64,000 nt of DNA from Desulfosarcina ovata subsp. ovata. Its GTDB lineage: Bacteria; Desulfobacterota; Desulfobacteria; Desulfobacterales; Desulfosarcinaceae. The position numbers and the translations under genes were made by a program. The notes beneath the pieces were generated by a model. It did no database searches. It had not been told where the DNA came from and worked only from the letters and a program-made list of their open reading frames with translations. The stretch spans positions 806,001-870,000 of the forward strand of contig NZ_AP021879.1 of assembly GCF_009689005.1 (NCBI RefSeq). The letters are read 5' to 3'. This document shows positions 48,237 to 56,400 of the stretch, piece by piece. Position 1 is the first letter of the stretch. The number at the start of each line of letters is the position of its first letter.

Positions 48237-48875
48237 ATGGCAGTCGTTATCAAAGACAAACAGGGTAATGGAAAACATTACGAAACCGTGGCCGAACGCG
48301 TCCGCAAATTTCGCGACAAGTTCCCGGTGGATTCAGGATGGCAAATCGTTCCCGAGATCTCGTTTCCAAAAGAGGATACGGTGCTGTGCAATGCGGCCAT
48401 CATCAACCCCGAAGGGGTCGTCGTCGCAAAGGGCACGGCTGAAGAGGTCAGATCCGCCGGCTTTGTCAACCGGACATCGGCGGTTGAAAACTGCGAGACC
48501 TCGGCGATCGGGCGAGCCCTTTTCTCAGCCGGATTCGGCGGCGGCGAGTTCTGTTCCGCAGATGAGCTCTACGCGGCACTGACAAACGGCCGGGAGATCG
48601 AAAAAGCCGAAAACAAAGCGTCCGCAAAGACCAACGGAAACCCTGCCCCAAGGAATCGGAAACCATCCCCCGGCAACCGGAAATCGTCCGATCCCTCCAA
48701 GATCGATGATTTCGGTTATTTGGAAGAGATCGGAATCGGTATCAAAATCGACGACGGACATCTTGTGGTGGCCGAAGGAGAAAAGGGCGTGATCTACAGG
48801 CACCGCGGGGTTTTAAAAGCCTCCGGCTTTCGGTTCAACGGCGAGACCAAACAGTGGACCCGGCCTTTGCACTAA
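48237..48875 (+). CDS. putative single-strand annealing (ERF/Sak-like) protein
   Basis: A 212-residue protein. The N-terminal part (YETVAERVRKFRDKFP, QIVPEISFPKEDTVLCNAAI, NRTSAVENCETSAIGRALFSAGFGGG) resembles phage and plasmid proteins of the annealing/ssDNA-binding kind, where an ENCETSAIGRALA motif is characteristic. The C-terminal third is separate: a low-complexity linker (KTNGNPAPRNRKPSPGNRKS) and then a small beta domain (VIYRHRGVLKASGFRFNGETKQW). If correct, it would anneal complementary single strands during element replication or repair, next to the SSB gene that starts 24 bases downstream. Assignment rests on motif recall, so it is moderate. AAAGGAG precedes the ATG at 48237. Confidence 0.55.
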   Translation: MAVVIKDKQGNGKHYETVAERVRKFRDKFPVDSGWQIVPEISFPKEDTVLCNAAIINPEGVVVAKGTAEEVRSAGFVNRTSAVENCETSAIGRALFSAGFGGGEFCSADELYAALTNGREIEKAENKASAKTNGNPAPRNRKPSPGNRKSSDPSKIDDFGYLEEIGIGIKIDDGHLVVAEGEKGVIYRHRGVLKASGFRFNGETKQWTRPLH

Positions 48876-48899
48876 ACCAACAAACAAAAGGAGAAAAAC

Positions 48900-49601
48900 A
48901 TGAACAAGGCAATCCTGATCGGAAATCTGGGCAAAGATATCGAGGTTCGTTACACCACCGAGGATCTTGCCATCACCAATCTCGATCTGGCAACGACAGA
49001 AAAAATCAAGGACAACTCCCAAACCGAATGGCACCGCATCATCGCCTTCGGCAAGCTTGCCGAAATCTGCGGCTCCCTTCTGAAAAAAGGCGGGCTGGTC
49101 TATGTCGAGGGCAAGACAAGGAAAAGAACATGGGAACAAGACGGCGCATCAAGGCACTCCACGGAAATCATCGCATACCGGGTCGTCGCACTGGGATCGG
49201 GAGCCAATCTCGGTGTGAACAGGGCCATTTATATCGGCCGCCTGGGTATCGATCCTGAAATCCGTTACACTAAGGATGGTCTGGCGGTCGCCAATTTTTC
49301 CCTGGCAACCAATGAGAGAAAAGGAGACGGCTTTGAGACCCAATGGCACCGCATCGTCGCCCTTGGCAAATTGGCCGAAAGTTGTCAGCGCTACCTGGAA
49401 AAAGGCAGGCAGATCTGTATCGAGGGTCGGTTCCAGACACGATCATGGAAAAAGGACGGCATCACCCGCTACACCACCGAAGTGATCGCCTCGCACATGG
49501 AGATGCTCGACTCGAAAAAGGCCGATGCCGGCGCTTTGGAAAATCATATGATCCCGAACGCATCCATGGAAACCGGCAGTATGGGGGACACCCCCTTTTA
49601 A
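48900..49601 (+). CDS. ssb: double-OB-fold single-stranded DNA-binding protein
   Basis: A 233-residue protein made of two consecutive SSB domains. Domain 1 (residues 1-100) starts NKAILIGNLGKDIEVRYT and has EWHRIIAFGKLAEICGSLLKKG. Domain 2 (about 105-205) repeats this as NRAIYIGRLGIDPEIRYT and QWHRIVALGKLAESC. The C-terminus ends in a short acidic tip (GSMGDTPF), the partner-binding tail of SSBs. Most bacterial SSBs have one OB fold and form tetramers; double-fold SSBs such as that of Deinococcus form dimers. Here the two copies are diverged, with domain 1 less similar to the usual core. AGGAG precedes the ATG. It protects single-stranded DNA in element transfer or replication. Confidence 0.92.
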   Translation: MNKAILIGNLGKDIEVRYTTEDLAITNLDLATTEKIKDNSQTEWHRIIAFGKLAEICGSLLKKGGLVYVEGKTRKRTWEQDGASRHSTEIIAYRVVALGSGANLGVNRAIYIGRLGIDPEIRYTKDGLAVANFSLATNERKGDGFETQWHRIVALGKLAESCQRYLEKGRQICIEGRFQTRSWKKDGITRYTTEVIASHMEMLDSKKADAGALENHMIPNASMETGSMGDTPF

Positions 49602-49690
49602 TCCCGATGCAAGGTGCGTTGCCGCAAAGGCCCTGAAACCGCATCGCCTGTCCCGACAGAAGCTGCGACCCTAACAAAAAAAACAAACCC

Positions 49691-49757
49691 CGATGAAGGG
49701 AGGCCATCTCCCCTCATTGGGAAGATCCCTCCTTTCATGAAGTAAAAAGGAGGCAAG
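49691..49757 (+). promoter_or_regulatory. leader with alternative pairings of the Shine-Dalgarno (RadC-like gene)
   Basis: GGGAG (49698-49702) can pair with CTCCC (49708-49712) or, as part of ATGAAGGGAGG (49693-49703), with CCTCCTTTCAT (49728-49738). The tract CCTCCTTT (49728-49735) can instead pair with AAAGGAGG at the Shine-Dalgarno (49746-49753). This is the same layout as at 48167-48230. Confidence 0.5.
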
Positions 49758-49760
49758 CCA

Positions 49761-50285
49761 GTGAAAAAGAAAGATGCAAGCGACCCGGTCAAAAATCACG
49801 TTACCTATGCCTACAGAATCTCGATGATACGGGACAAGGCCATTCAATACGAAGGGACGATATCAAATGCCGTACTGGGTGCTGATCTGGTGTACAAAAC
49901 CATCTCCTCGTGCGGTCAGGATGACCGGGAGCAACTGATCATCGTCATGCTCAATGCTCGAAACAAGGTGGTGGGTACCAATGTTATCTCCGTGGGTTCG
50001 ATCACTTCCTCGCCGACCTTCCTGAGGGAGGTGTTCAAGCCGGCCATCGCGGCCAGCGCTTCGGCGGTGATCATCGGACACAATCACCCCTCGGGCACAC
50101 TGGACCCGTCCGCCGATGACATGCTCATAACCAAAAAAATCATTGCCGTCGCCAAACTGCTGGATATCATCGTGCACGATCATGTGATCGTCGATATGGC
50201 CAGCACCAATTACTACAGTTTCAGTGACAGGGGCATGATGACCAATCTGAAAAATGAAGCCAGGCGCTTGCTGGATCAACTCTAA
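49761..50285 (+). CDS. RadC-like JAB/MPN-domain protein
   Basis: A 174-residue protein with the RadC JAB metallo-domain: SPTFLREVFKPAIAASASAVIIGHNHPSGTLDPSADD, containing the JAMM-type motif HxHPSGxxxPSxxD. It lacks the N-terminal helix-hairpin-helix part of chromosomal RadC, so it is the short form usual on plasmids and ICEs. The biochemical role is unresolved; the JAB fold in other proteins removes ubiquitin-like tags, but that is not shown for RadC. The start is GTG at 49761 with AAGGAGG upstream, and the leader can mask that site. It sits between SSB and ArdC genes, the typical neighbourhood of mobile-element RadC. Confidence 0.9.
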   Translation: MKKKDASDPVKNHVTYAYRISMIRDKAIQYEGTISNAVLGADLVYKTISSCGQDDREQLIIVMLNARNKVVGTNVISVGSITSSPTFLREVFKPAIAASASAVIIGHNHPSGTLDPSADDMLITKKIIAVAKLLDIIVHDHVIVDMASTNYYSFSDRGMMTNLKNEARRLLDQL

Positions 50286-50317
50286 AAACAGCCCGGACAT
50301 CCACATCAACCCGCAAC

Positions 50318-50377
50318 AGGGGAGCAGGCATGACCTTTCCCCTTTGCGGGATCTGCCATGCCCGCTCTTTAAAGGAG
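50318..50377 (+). promoter_or_regulatory. leader with purine/pyrimidine tracts (ArdC gene)
   Basis: AGGGGAG (50318-50324) can pair with TTTCCCCTTT (50336-50345). GCGGG pairs with CCCGC, and the following GCTCT (50364-50368) can pair with AGAGC (50376-50380) around the AAAGGAG Shine-Dalgarno at 50371-50377. The layout parallels the two preceding leaders, though pairing at the Shine-Dalgarno is weaker here. Confidence 0.4.
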
Positions 50378-50384
50378 AGCTGCC

Positions 50385-51341
50385 ATGGCAGCAAAAAAAG
50401 CCAGAAAACATGCGAAAAAGATCGACTACAAAGAGAAGATGAAGCAAACCCTGCAAACCATACTGGATCTTCAACACATCGACGAGATCCGGAACTGGTT
50501 CAATGGCATCGCGAACCTGATGCTTTTCGGCAGGAACTACTCATCCAACAACCTTCTTCTGGTCCATGCCCAGAAAAGGGAGGCCATTTGGACCGAAGGT
50601 TTTTGTGCATGGAAAACCAAATACCGGCGGTTTGTTCAAAAAGGCGAGAAAGGTATTTTGATATTCGCACCGATTCCGGTAAAGGCCGAAAAAAGCGAGC
50701 CCCGAAAAAAGACGGATGCGCGAATCGACCATGCGGACCAAAATGAAGAATCGTCTTTCGTGTTGTTCAGACCGGTCTATGTGTGGGATTACTCCCAGAC
50801 CAGAGGCGACCGGGTGGCAAGGATCGAACGGATGCTTGAAAAACGCAACGAAACCAAGAAAAAGGTCTATTCCGCCCAAGGCGAAAACCTTGTAAAACTC
50901 TCGGCCGCCATGACCGGTTTGGTTGCCGACAGCGGTATCGAAATCGCCCACCAGGATCTCGGTTCAGCCGGCGGAATGGCCAGGAAAAAGACCATATTCG
51001 TAGACAGTGCACTCGATACGGGCGAGGACCTGGATGTCCTGATCCACGAATATGCCCACATCATGCTCGGACACACCGACGGCAATGATAACCGAAGCGA
51101 CGTTGAACTGGAGGCTGAGCTTACCGTGGGACTGGTCAAAAGCGGTCTGGGCCTCGATATCCAGCCGCAGGCGGCCTACCTGTTCGACTGGAGCCGGGAT
51201 GCGAGTGACGCAAAGAGAGAAGAAAAATTCATGAAAGCCTTCAATATGTCGCAGCCCCTGGCAAATCAAGTGCTGAACCATCTGGTCGCCGCTGTCGACT
51301 CGGATGATGAAACGGAATCGAATACCGATATTGCTGCATAA
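50385..51341 (+). CDS. ardC: ArdC-type antirestriction protein (ssDNA-binding plus zincin)
   Basis: A 318-residue protein with the ArdC architecture. The N-terminal domain (about residues 15-125) contains NWFNGIANLMLFGRNYSSNN and the hallmark GFCAWKTKYRRFVQKGEKGI, an ssDNA-binding module. The C-terminal zinc-metalloprotease-like domain has HEYAHIMLGH (HExxH near residue 221) and a downstream VELEAELTVGLV that can supply the third ligand. ArdC protects incoming conjugative DNA from restriction. It is the last gene before a strong terminator, closing the module that begins with the Cas4-like gene. All five genes read in the same direction with good Shine-Dalgarno sites, as expected for a transfer leading region. 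Confidence 0.88.
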   Translation: MAAKKARKHAKKIDYKEKMKQTLQTILDLQHIDEIRNWFNGIANLMLFGRNYSSNNLLLVHAQKREAIWTEGFCAWKTKYRRFVQKGEKGILIFAPIPVKAEKSEPRKKTDARIDHADQNEESSFVLFRPVYVWDYSQTRGDRVARIERMLEKRNETKKKVYSAQGENLVKLSAAMTGLVADSGIEIAHQDLGSAGGMARKKTIFVDSALDTGEDLDVLIHEYAHIMLGHTDGNDNRSDVELEAELTVGLVKSGLGLDIQPQAAYLFDWSRDASDAKREEKFMKAFNMSQPLANQVLNHLVAAVDSDDETESNTDIAA

Positions 51342-51344
51342 TTG

Positions 51345-51389
51345 AAAAAAGCCCCGGCTCCGCATCCCTTTCGGAATCGGGGCTTTTTT
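51345..51389 (+). terminator. intrinsic terminator after ardC
   Basis: AAAAAAGCCCCG (51345-51356) pairs with CGGGGCTTTTTT (51378-51389), giving a 12-bp stem and a T run. It ends the maintenance-gene operon and can work on both strands. Confidence 0.85.
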
Positions 51390-51410
51390 GTTTTCCCGGA
51401 GGCTATATAA

Positions 51411-53295
51411 CGTACATTCGGCACCCTTGTGTAAACCATTTGAATCAATTTTTTCTTCCGTTTAAGGAACTGTAAAAGTGGTTTCGGGGACGCCCAATGC
51501 GGTCAAATACTCCCGTTGAAACGGTTTCAACGGCTTGGTCAACTGCCGATGCTGGTCTATGGTAATGACCATTATGGAAGCAAACTTGGTTGCCATCATG
51601 AAGGCAGTCGGTTTCTTTGTCTTTCGGCGCACCCAACCTGGCAGGGTGCAGCCATGGGTTTCAACATACTGGCGCATGGAGCGTTCCATTAAACGCCAGA
51701 TCAACAGGGAGATCAGCAGTACCAGACCCAGCACCTCAATGCGTTCGGCCTTTTTGAGGAAGATGCTGTTGACGATCGCCGGGTCTTTCAGGAAGCTGAA
51801 GTTTTTCTCGATGCCGATCTGGCTTTTATACAAAGAGAGCAGTTCGTAGGCAGACCAATCCGCTTGTTGATCCAACAGGTTGGTCAACAGCACGAAACAG
51901 CCGGCCCCCTGCCTCAATGGATCCACTTTTTCCGCAGATTCCTGGACGGCTGCGGTTAACCGATATTCGTAACGCAAGACCTTTCGGGGTTTACCGACAG
52001 TGGGCCTGCCGCGGCCATACTTGGGGATCTTTTCCACACTAATTTGCAGCCGATGGTAACTGGACGTGGCTTTGCGGATCAGTTTTTCGCCAGCCGCCAG
52101 GGCATCTTCCCGGCAGTAGTAGGCCGTGGCGGTGGCTGCCTTTACGTCGGCGTCGAGCTGCCTGCGATCCTGCTTCAGCATCCGGTCGATGCGCTTGTGC
52201 CGCCGCTTGTCGTGGGCACTGGAATGCACCACGATCGCCCGGTACGTTTTGCCATACAGTTCGACACGGCCATCATAGGCCCGATAACGGGCGATCGGCC
52301 GTTTGGGGCGATCCGGTTCCTCAGCCAAGGCGCCGATATCGATCCAGCGATCGCTGGCGACGGCGTCGGTGATGATGCGACCGCATTCGTTATACGTTGC
52401 CGGCAGCCGGGTCAGAAACCAGGTCTGGCGGTCATCTGCTTTCTTCAGATTGTCTTCGGTGACAAACGCCGAGTCGGCCACATAGACATAGGCCCCGGCT
52501 CCAGGCCATGCCGGGCCATGTGTTTGGAAATATTGGTAAGCAGTTCGTTGTTCAGGGTCTTGTCCGATGCGTTGCCGTCGGTGGTGGTGCCTAAAATGGG
52601 AATGTTGCGGTCGACACACAGCATGGATATCAGAAACTGTTTCAGATCGGGACGCTTGTCTTTGCTGTAGCCATAGGTGATATCAAACGGCGGATCGACC
52701 AGATCGTAATCACCGAAGACACTCACCGAGGTGGTGTCGAAATGCAGCCGCCGGGGATCGACTTCGAAAGCGGTCAGGGCGTTTTGGGCCAGTTGAGAGA
52801 AGATCTTCTGGGTACCGGTTTCGAAAACCTTATCCATGGAGCGCCCCAGGTTGGTGTCGCAAAATCGTTCGGGTTCGATGGGCGCCCCCAAAAGCAGTTC
52901 TGTATCCTTTTCCTCGAAGAACTCGGCCAATCGGTACAGCGGGGTTCGTCCCGACAAGGTGTCCAGGACCATGCCCAATACTGCGTAACCGGGGCTCAGT
53001 TCCATTTGGGTGTCGACCATCCGGTCAATGGTTTCTACCAGTCCAATCTTTTTTGCATAGGCTTTGACAATCGGCATATGCTTGACATCGGTGATGACCA
53101 TCTGCTCGGTGTTGATCGGCGGCATGTATCCTCCCGGGGTTGAGTTTGAACCTGCCCGGGAGTGTAGCAGTAACTAGTTGAAATGTCTAGACTTTTATAT
53201 TGTCATTATATTCAATAGGTTAACGAGTATATCTGGCTGTATTTACAAGAAGAAAAAATTGTCAAAGAGCGCTGGCTAGGGGTGCCGAATGTAAG
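51411..53295 (-). mobile_element. IS1634-family element, 1,885 bp, flanked by 6-bp duplications
   Basis: The ends are near-perfect inverted repeats: CGTACATTCGGCACCC on the left and CTTACATTCGGCACCC read from the right. Both are flanked by ATATAA (51405-51410 and 53296-53301), a 6-bp AT-rich target duplication typical of IS1634. The transposase is encoded on the minus strand and is frameshifted. It inserted just after the ardC terminator and interrupts no visible gene. A CTCCCGGG/CCCGGGAG hairpin lies in the leader of the transposase (about 53133-53160). Confidence 0.87.
51462..53125 (-). pseudogene. IS1634-type transposase, broken by a -1 frameshift
   Basis: The N-terminal 226-codon frame (53125-52445; starts MPPINTEQMVITDVKHMPIV; first DDE region in RRLHFDTTSVSVFGDY) and the C-terminal frame (up to 51462; YVYVADSAFVTEDNL; SLYKSQIGIEKNFSFLKDP, the IS4-superfamily Y..K..IE..F..LK region) belong to one protein. 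The change lies at the run CCCC at 52493-52496 (GGGG on the coding strand): shifting by -1 there gives LEPGAYVYVADSAF, which reads naturally. Single-base loss or gain in the run, or a sequencing error, is the simplest explanation. Programmed shifting is not usual for this family. Confidence 0.85.
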
Positions 53296-53415
53296 ATATA
53301 AATCTCCGCTCAATGGGATTTTATCTGGCGGGACAGGCAAGGATGGGAATGGTTATATTTTGAATGCATTCCGCTCTGTAAATTGAGGTGTATTGCAATT
53401 TAAATATAAGTTTTG

Positions 53416-53589
53416 ATGGAGATATTTGATATCAACGCTCCAGAAGAGATCGATTCGCTGCAGCAAAAACTCACGGTATCTTATCCCCTGCTTGATCCGA
53501 TGCTGCCGGACGAAGGAAAATTAATGGCCCGCTGGAGACTTCGGCTCAATGTCACACCGGATGAAATTAAAACCATTTTAGAGATGTGA
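53416..53589 (+). CDS. small hypothetical protein, 57 codons
   Basis: An ATG frame giving MEIFDINAPEEIDSLQQ... and ending PDEIKTILEM. Its amino-acid composition looks protein-like (amphipathic, few rare codons), but there is no clear Shine-Dalgarno and I recognise no family. It could also be the fragment of a larger lost gene. Confidence 0.25.
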   Translation: MEIFDINAPEEIDSLQQKLTVSYPLLDPMLPDEGKLMARWRLRLNVTPDEIKTILEM

Positions 53590-53917
53590 CAGATGATTGC
53601 CCAACGAAACATCTCATTGCTTTCCAGTCGCATTGCTGAAATAGATGCATCTTCAGGCCAATCTTCGGCGATATAACCGCACCAACCTGACACCTTGAAG
53701 CCAATCATAGGATGTACGCTGTCCGGCTGCCGGTTTTTGCAAGCCCTCCGCTGGATAGAATGTCATCATATTGCGCCCCATTGAAACCATGACGCGGCTG
53801 CATGAGGGCCGCGCAGTGGCTATCAAAAGACCATGTTGAGGCGCTGACCGATTCCGTCATAACGGATCGGGCTGTTCCGGTGCTCGCTTTCCCCTTCATT
53901 TGTTGCCGATACGCATT

Positions 53918-53970
53918 TTCCCATGATAGCGGCCCGATGTTCCCATGAAACAATCGGAAGATTCCCGTGA
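53918..53970 (+). repeat. TTCCCRTGA direct repeats at exact 22-bp period
   Basis: TTCCCATGA at 53918 and 53940, and TTCCCGTGA at 53962, are spaced exactly 22 bases. Weaker TTCC-like starts continue the period upstream (53852, 53875, 53897). Two helical turns between sites places a bound protein on one face, as in replication iterons or partition sites. Confidence 0.55.
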
Positions 53971-54105
53971 AATGCCCTCGAAATTGGTTCAGCCGCATGC
54001 AATGGAATCCGCGAAGTCGGTGAACTCATGTGTAATTCTCAACCCGGACATTGGAACAGGAGTACTCGAGCGGTATCCGTGTTTTACCGCAATAAATCGT
54101 CCATT

Positions 54106-54284
54106 GTCCGACGACCTTAACCGTGATGTCCGATGAAAAACCAGGCTGTCCGACGCATACCGGGAAAATAATGCAATAAATACAGTCAAATAAATCATTC
54201 GATCATCTGCCGCTGTTTTTCAAAGGCCCGATTTTCCCACGTCCCTATATAATATATTAGCACCATCGGACACGTCCGATGGTG
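54106..54284 (+). repeat. GTCCGAYG repeats and 24-bp palindrome
   Basis: GTCCGACG (54106), GTCCGATG (54128) and GTCCGACG (54148) lie 22 and 20 bases apart. At 54261-54284 CACCATCGGAC-AC-GTCCGATGGTG is an 11-bp-arm palindrome that contains the same motif in both orientations. A TATAAT at 54248-54253 lies just before the palindrome, so it may be an operator for the gene at 54335. Five copies within 180 bases upstream of a ParB-like gene also fit a partition site. Confidence 0.55.
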
Positions 54285-54334
54285 GCAATGATAATCCGGC
54301 AATATTTTAACGGCATGGCATCGGAAAAAAGAAA

Positions 54335-54757
54335 ATGAAACTCACCGGCAAAATGGAACAATGGATAGAAAGCCGTTTGTGGCATCTGAAAATCGATAAC
54401 GGCACCATCACAATCCGGCAGATCGTATCCGAACTGACCAGCCTGTTCGGCATCAGCCTCTCACCGGGTTCGCAAAAACAGCTGGAAGCCGAAATCGGCA
54501 AAATCCGATCCCGCATTTACAAACGCCACAAACGATGGCTCCGTCACCGGGCGCAATGGGCCAGCACATTGGGTGTGCCGGAAAAGATGATCCAGAGATG
54601 GTTCCGAGCCGGCTGGATCGATCCCGGCAATCCGAAAACCATCCACCGCCTGGCAGGCATAATCTTTGAAAGAGATTATTATCACCGGTTTCTCGAACCC
54701 AAGGGTGCCGACAACAAGATACCGGAAGACCCGGAGATCAGCATCACAGGCATGTAG
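54335..54757 (+). CDS. small HTH-like protein, putative regulator
   Basis: A 140-residue basic protein I do not recognise. An HTH-like segment is visible in ASTLGVPEKMIQRWFRAGWI (about residues 75-95), preceded by a basic helix (KIRSRIYKRHKRWLRHRAQW). The N-terminal part (GTITIRQIVSELTSLFGISLS) could form another small helical bundle. A DNA-binding role is plausible because the repeats and palindrome lie directly upstream, and the gene precedes the ParB-like gene by 81 bases. It may be a partition or copy-control regulator, but that is inference. Confidence 0.5.
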   Translation: MKLTGKMEQWIESRLWHLKIDNGTITIRQIVSELTSLFGISLSPGSQKQLEAEIGKIRSRIYKRHKRWLRHRAQWASTLGVPEKMIQRWFRAGWIDPGNPKTIHRLAGIIFERDYYHRFLEPKGADNKIPEDPEISITGM

Positions 54758-54838
54758 GCAACCCGCTGTAACCATATCCGATATTTCATCTGCAGCAAAT
54801 ACTGCCAACCGCTGCCTCAGGACATAAGGAGAGATCCC

Positions 54839-56173
54839 GTGCCGATGATGAAATTTGAAACCCAAGAAAAAGTCATCAGAATCGATGAAATATTCAAAGA
54901 TGACAGCATTTATCCAAGGGAAAAGATAGACGACAAACGCATCGATTTCTTCAGTGACCTGATAGGGGAGGGCACCAAATTTCCCCCCATCAAAATCGTC
55001 GAAGACACATCCGGCAGGTACATTCTTATCGACGGATTCCACAGGTACAGCGCCTTCATCAAACTCAAGCGAACTGAGATTGCCTGCGATCTTATCGATG
55101 CCGCCCCGCAATTGTGGCGCCTGCTTTCGGTGGGTTTCAATTCCGATTCCTCGCAGCCCCTTAAGCCCGGCGAGATCAAAAGGGCCATTCATGACGCCTG
55201 GTGCAAGGACAATGTCAGGAACAAGCGGCAGATCGCCGACATGGTCGGATGCAGCGTCCAATGGGTGCGTAAAGTGGTAAAGGGCCTGGCGCAAAAGGAA
55301 GAGAGCGAGAAATTGGCCCTGGCCAGAAAGCTAAAGGATGAAGAAAATCTTCCCGTTCGTGACATCGCCGAAAGGATCGGCTGGAGCAAAACCAAAACCC
55401 ACCGCCTGTTAAGCGAAGATTCCAAGGCCGAAAACGGCCCGGAAAATAACCCGGCGGATTCAGGGCGGTCATCGAAACAAAAGCCCCGTGTGGCGTCAAC
55501 TGAAACTCCGCCCCAAACAGAGCCGTCCTTTCAAGATGCCGAAAACGTCGTCCGGAATTTTGATCGGTATGACCACGAATGGGAACCCGATCAGAAAGAA
55601 ACCCTCTATGTATTCGATGGAATCAAAAACAATATTCCGGTTCAAGTCATATCCGACCATATCAACAGGGGTCCGGGCTGGGTTCGCAACACCGCGAGTG
55701 TTCTATTGCTTTTCTATCAGAATGATGAAAACCGTTCCGATCAACTGCAAGACATCTCCGACGCTCTCTCCGTGAATATCGACAGAATACAATCCATCCA
55801 CTGGTTCTTTATCCATTGGCCGAGCATTCTGCCGGAACGACACTCCCTGTTTCAATGGATATTGTCCAACCTTCCCCGATACCGTGACGACCGGATGAGC
55901 CAATTGATCCGTCTCGAACACCTGCACTGGCACAATGACAGCGAGGATGCCCAGGGGATGAACAGCGATCAGGATCAACATTGCCATTTGTCGGAATTGC
56001 CCGACGACACCCTTTCCCGCTTGAATCAAATAAGCGCCCATTTTGAAGATCTAAAACGATATCTCAGGAATTATGATATCGATACGGCATTGGCAAAGGA
56101 TCTACTTGAACGGCTGAACCTTGTCATGATCTTGCAGAATCGTATCCGAGATCATTTGTGCAAATATATATGA
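54839..56173 (+). CDS. ParB-like partition/nuclease-domain protein
   Basis: A 444-residue protein starting at GTG with AAGGAG 7 bases upstream. Residues 10-95 form a ParB/sulfiredoxin-type domain (FPPIKIVEDTSGRYILIDGFHRYSAF, where DGFHRY corresponds to the DGxHR motif). Two helix-turn-helix segments follow: RQIADMVGCSVQWVRKVVKGL (about 122-145) and VRDIAERIGWSKTKTHRLLS (about 167-188). The remaining 250 residues are acidic and helical and are not typical of ParB. The neighbouring repeat arrays are natural candidates for its binding site. No parA is in the window, so it may act as a transcriptional regulator of the KorB kind rather than in segregation. Confidence 0.75.
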   Translation: MPMMKFETQEKVIRIDEIFKDDSIYPREKIDDKRIDFFSDLIGEGTKFPPIKIVEDTSGRYILIDGFHRYSAFIKLKRTEIACDLIDAAPQLWRLLSVGFNSDSSQPLKPGEIKRAIHDAWCKDNVRNKRQIADMVGCSVQWVRKVVKGLAQKEESEKLALARKLKDEENLPVRDIAERIGWSKTKTHRLLSEDSKAENGPENNPADSGRSSKQKPRVASTETPPQTEPSFQDAENVVRNFDRYDHEWEPDQKETLYVFDGIKNNIPVQVISDHINRGPGWVRNTASVLLLFYQNDENRSDQLQDISDALSVNIDRIQSIHWFFIHWPSILPERHSLFQWILSNLPRYRDDRMSQLIRLEHLHWHNDSEDAQGMNSDQDQHCHLSELPDDTLSRLNQISAHFEDLKRYLRNYDIDTALAKDLLERLNLVMILQNRIRDHLCKYI

Positions 56174-56400
56174 AGTACAGGCATCCACGTTTTATGCAAT
56201 TCCGCGTTGACGCATCTAATCCGGCCCGTTAGGATGGCTTGATCTACCCGTGAGTCACGAACTTACCATCGTATCCGGGATTGCCAAGAAGTCGCAGGCT
56301 TTTTTGCCAACGGCGACAGTCGTTCGGAGACGGAGCCGCTGGAAGTTGATGGCAAAAGGGGCGGCCGCTATTTGAAACCATCGAATCGCAGGTTTTGCAA

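Larger units (their letters stand above)
53296..54334 (+). other. intergenic region with repeat arrays
   Basis: About 1 kb with one possible small gene (53416-53589) and two arrays of short repeats at two-helical-turn spacing, described separately. Several 60-100-codon minus-strand frames exist but have no ribosome-binding sites or recognisable families. Confidence 0.5.

Noticed and set aside
52445..52619. Programmed -1 ribosomal frameshift in the IS1634 transposase
   Set aside because: No standard slippery heptamer and the family normally has a single frame, so mutation or sequencing error is more likely.
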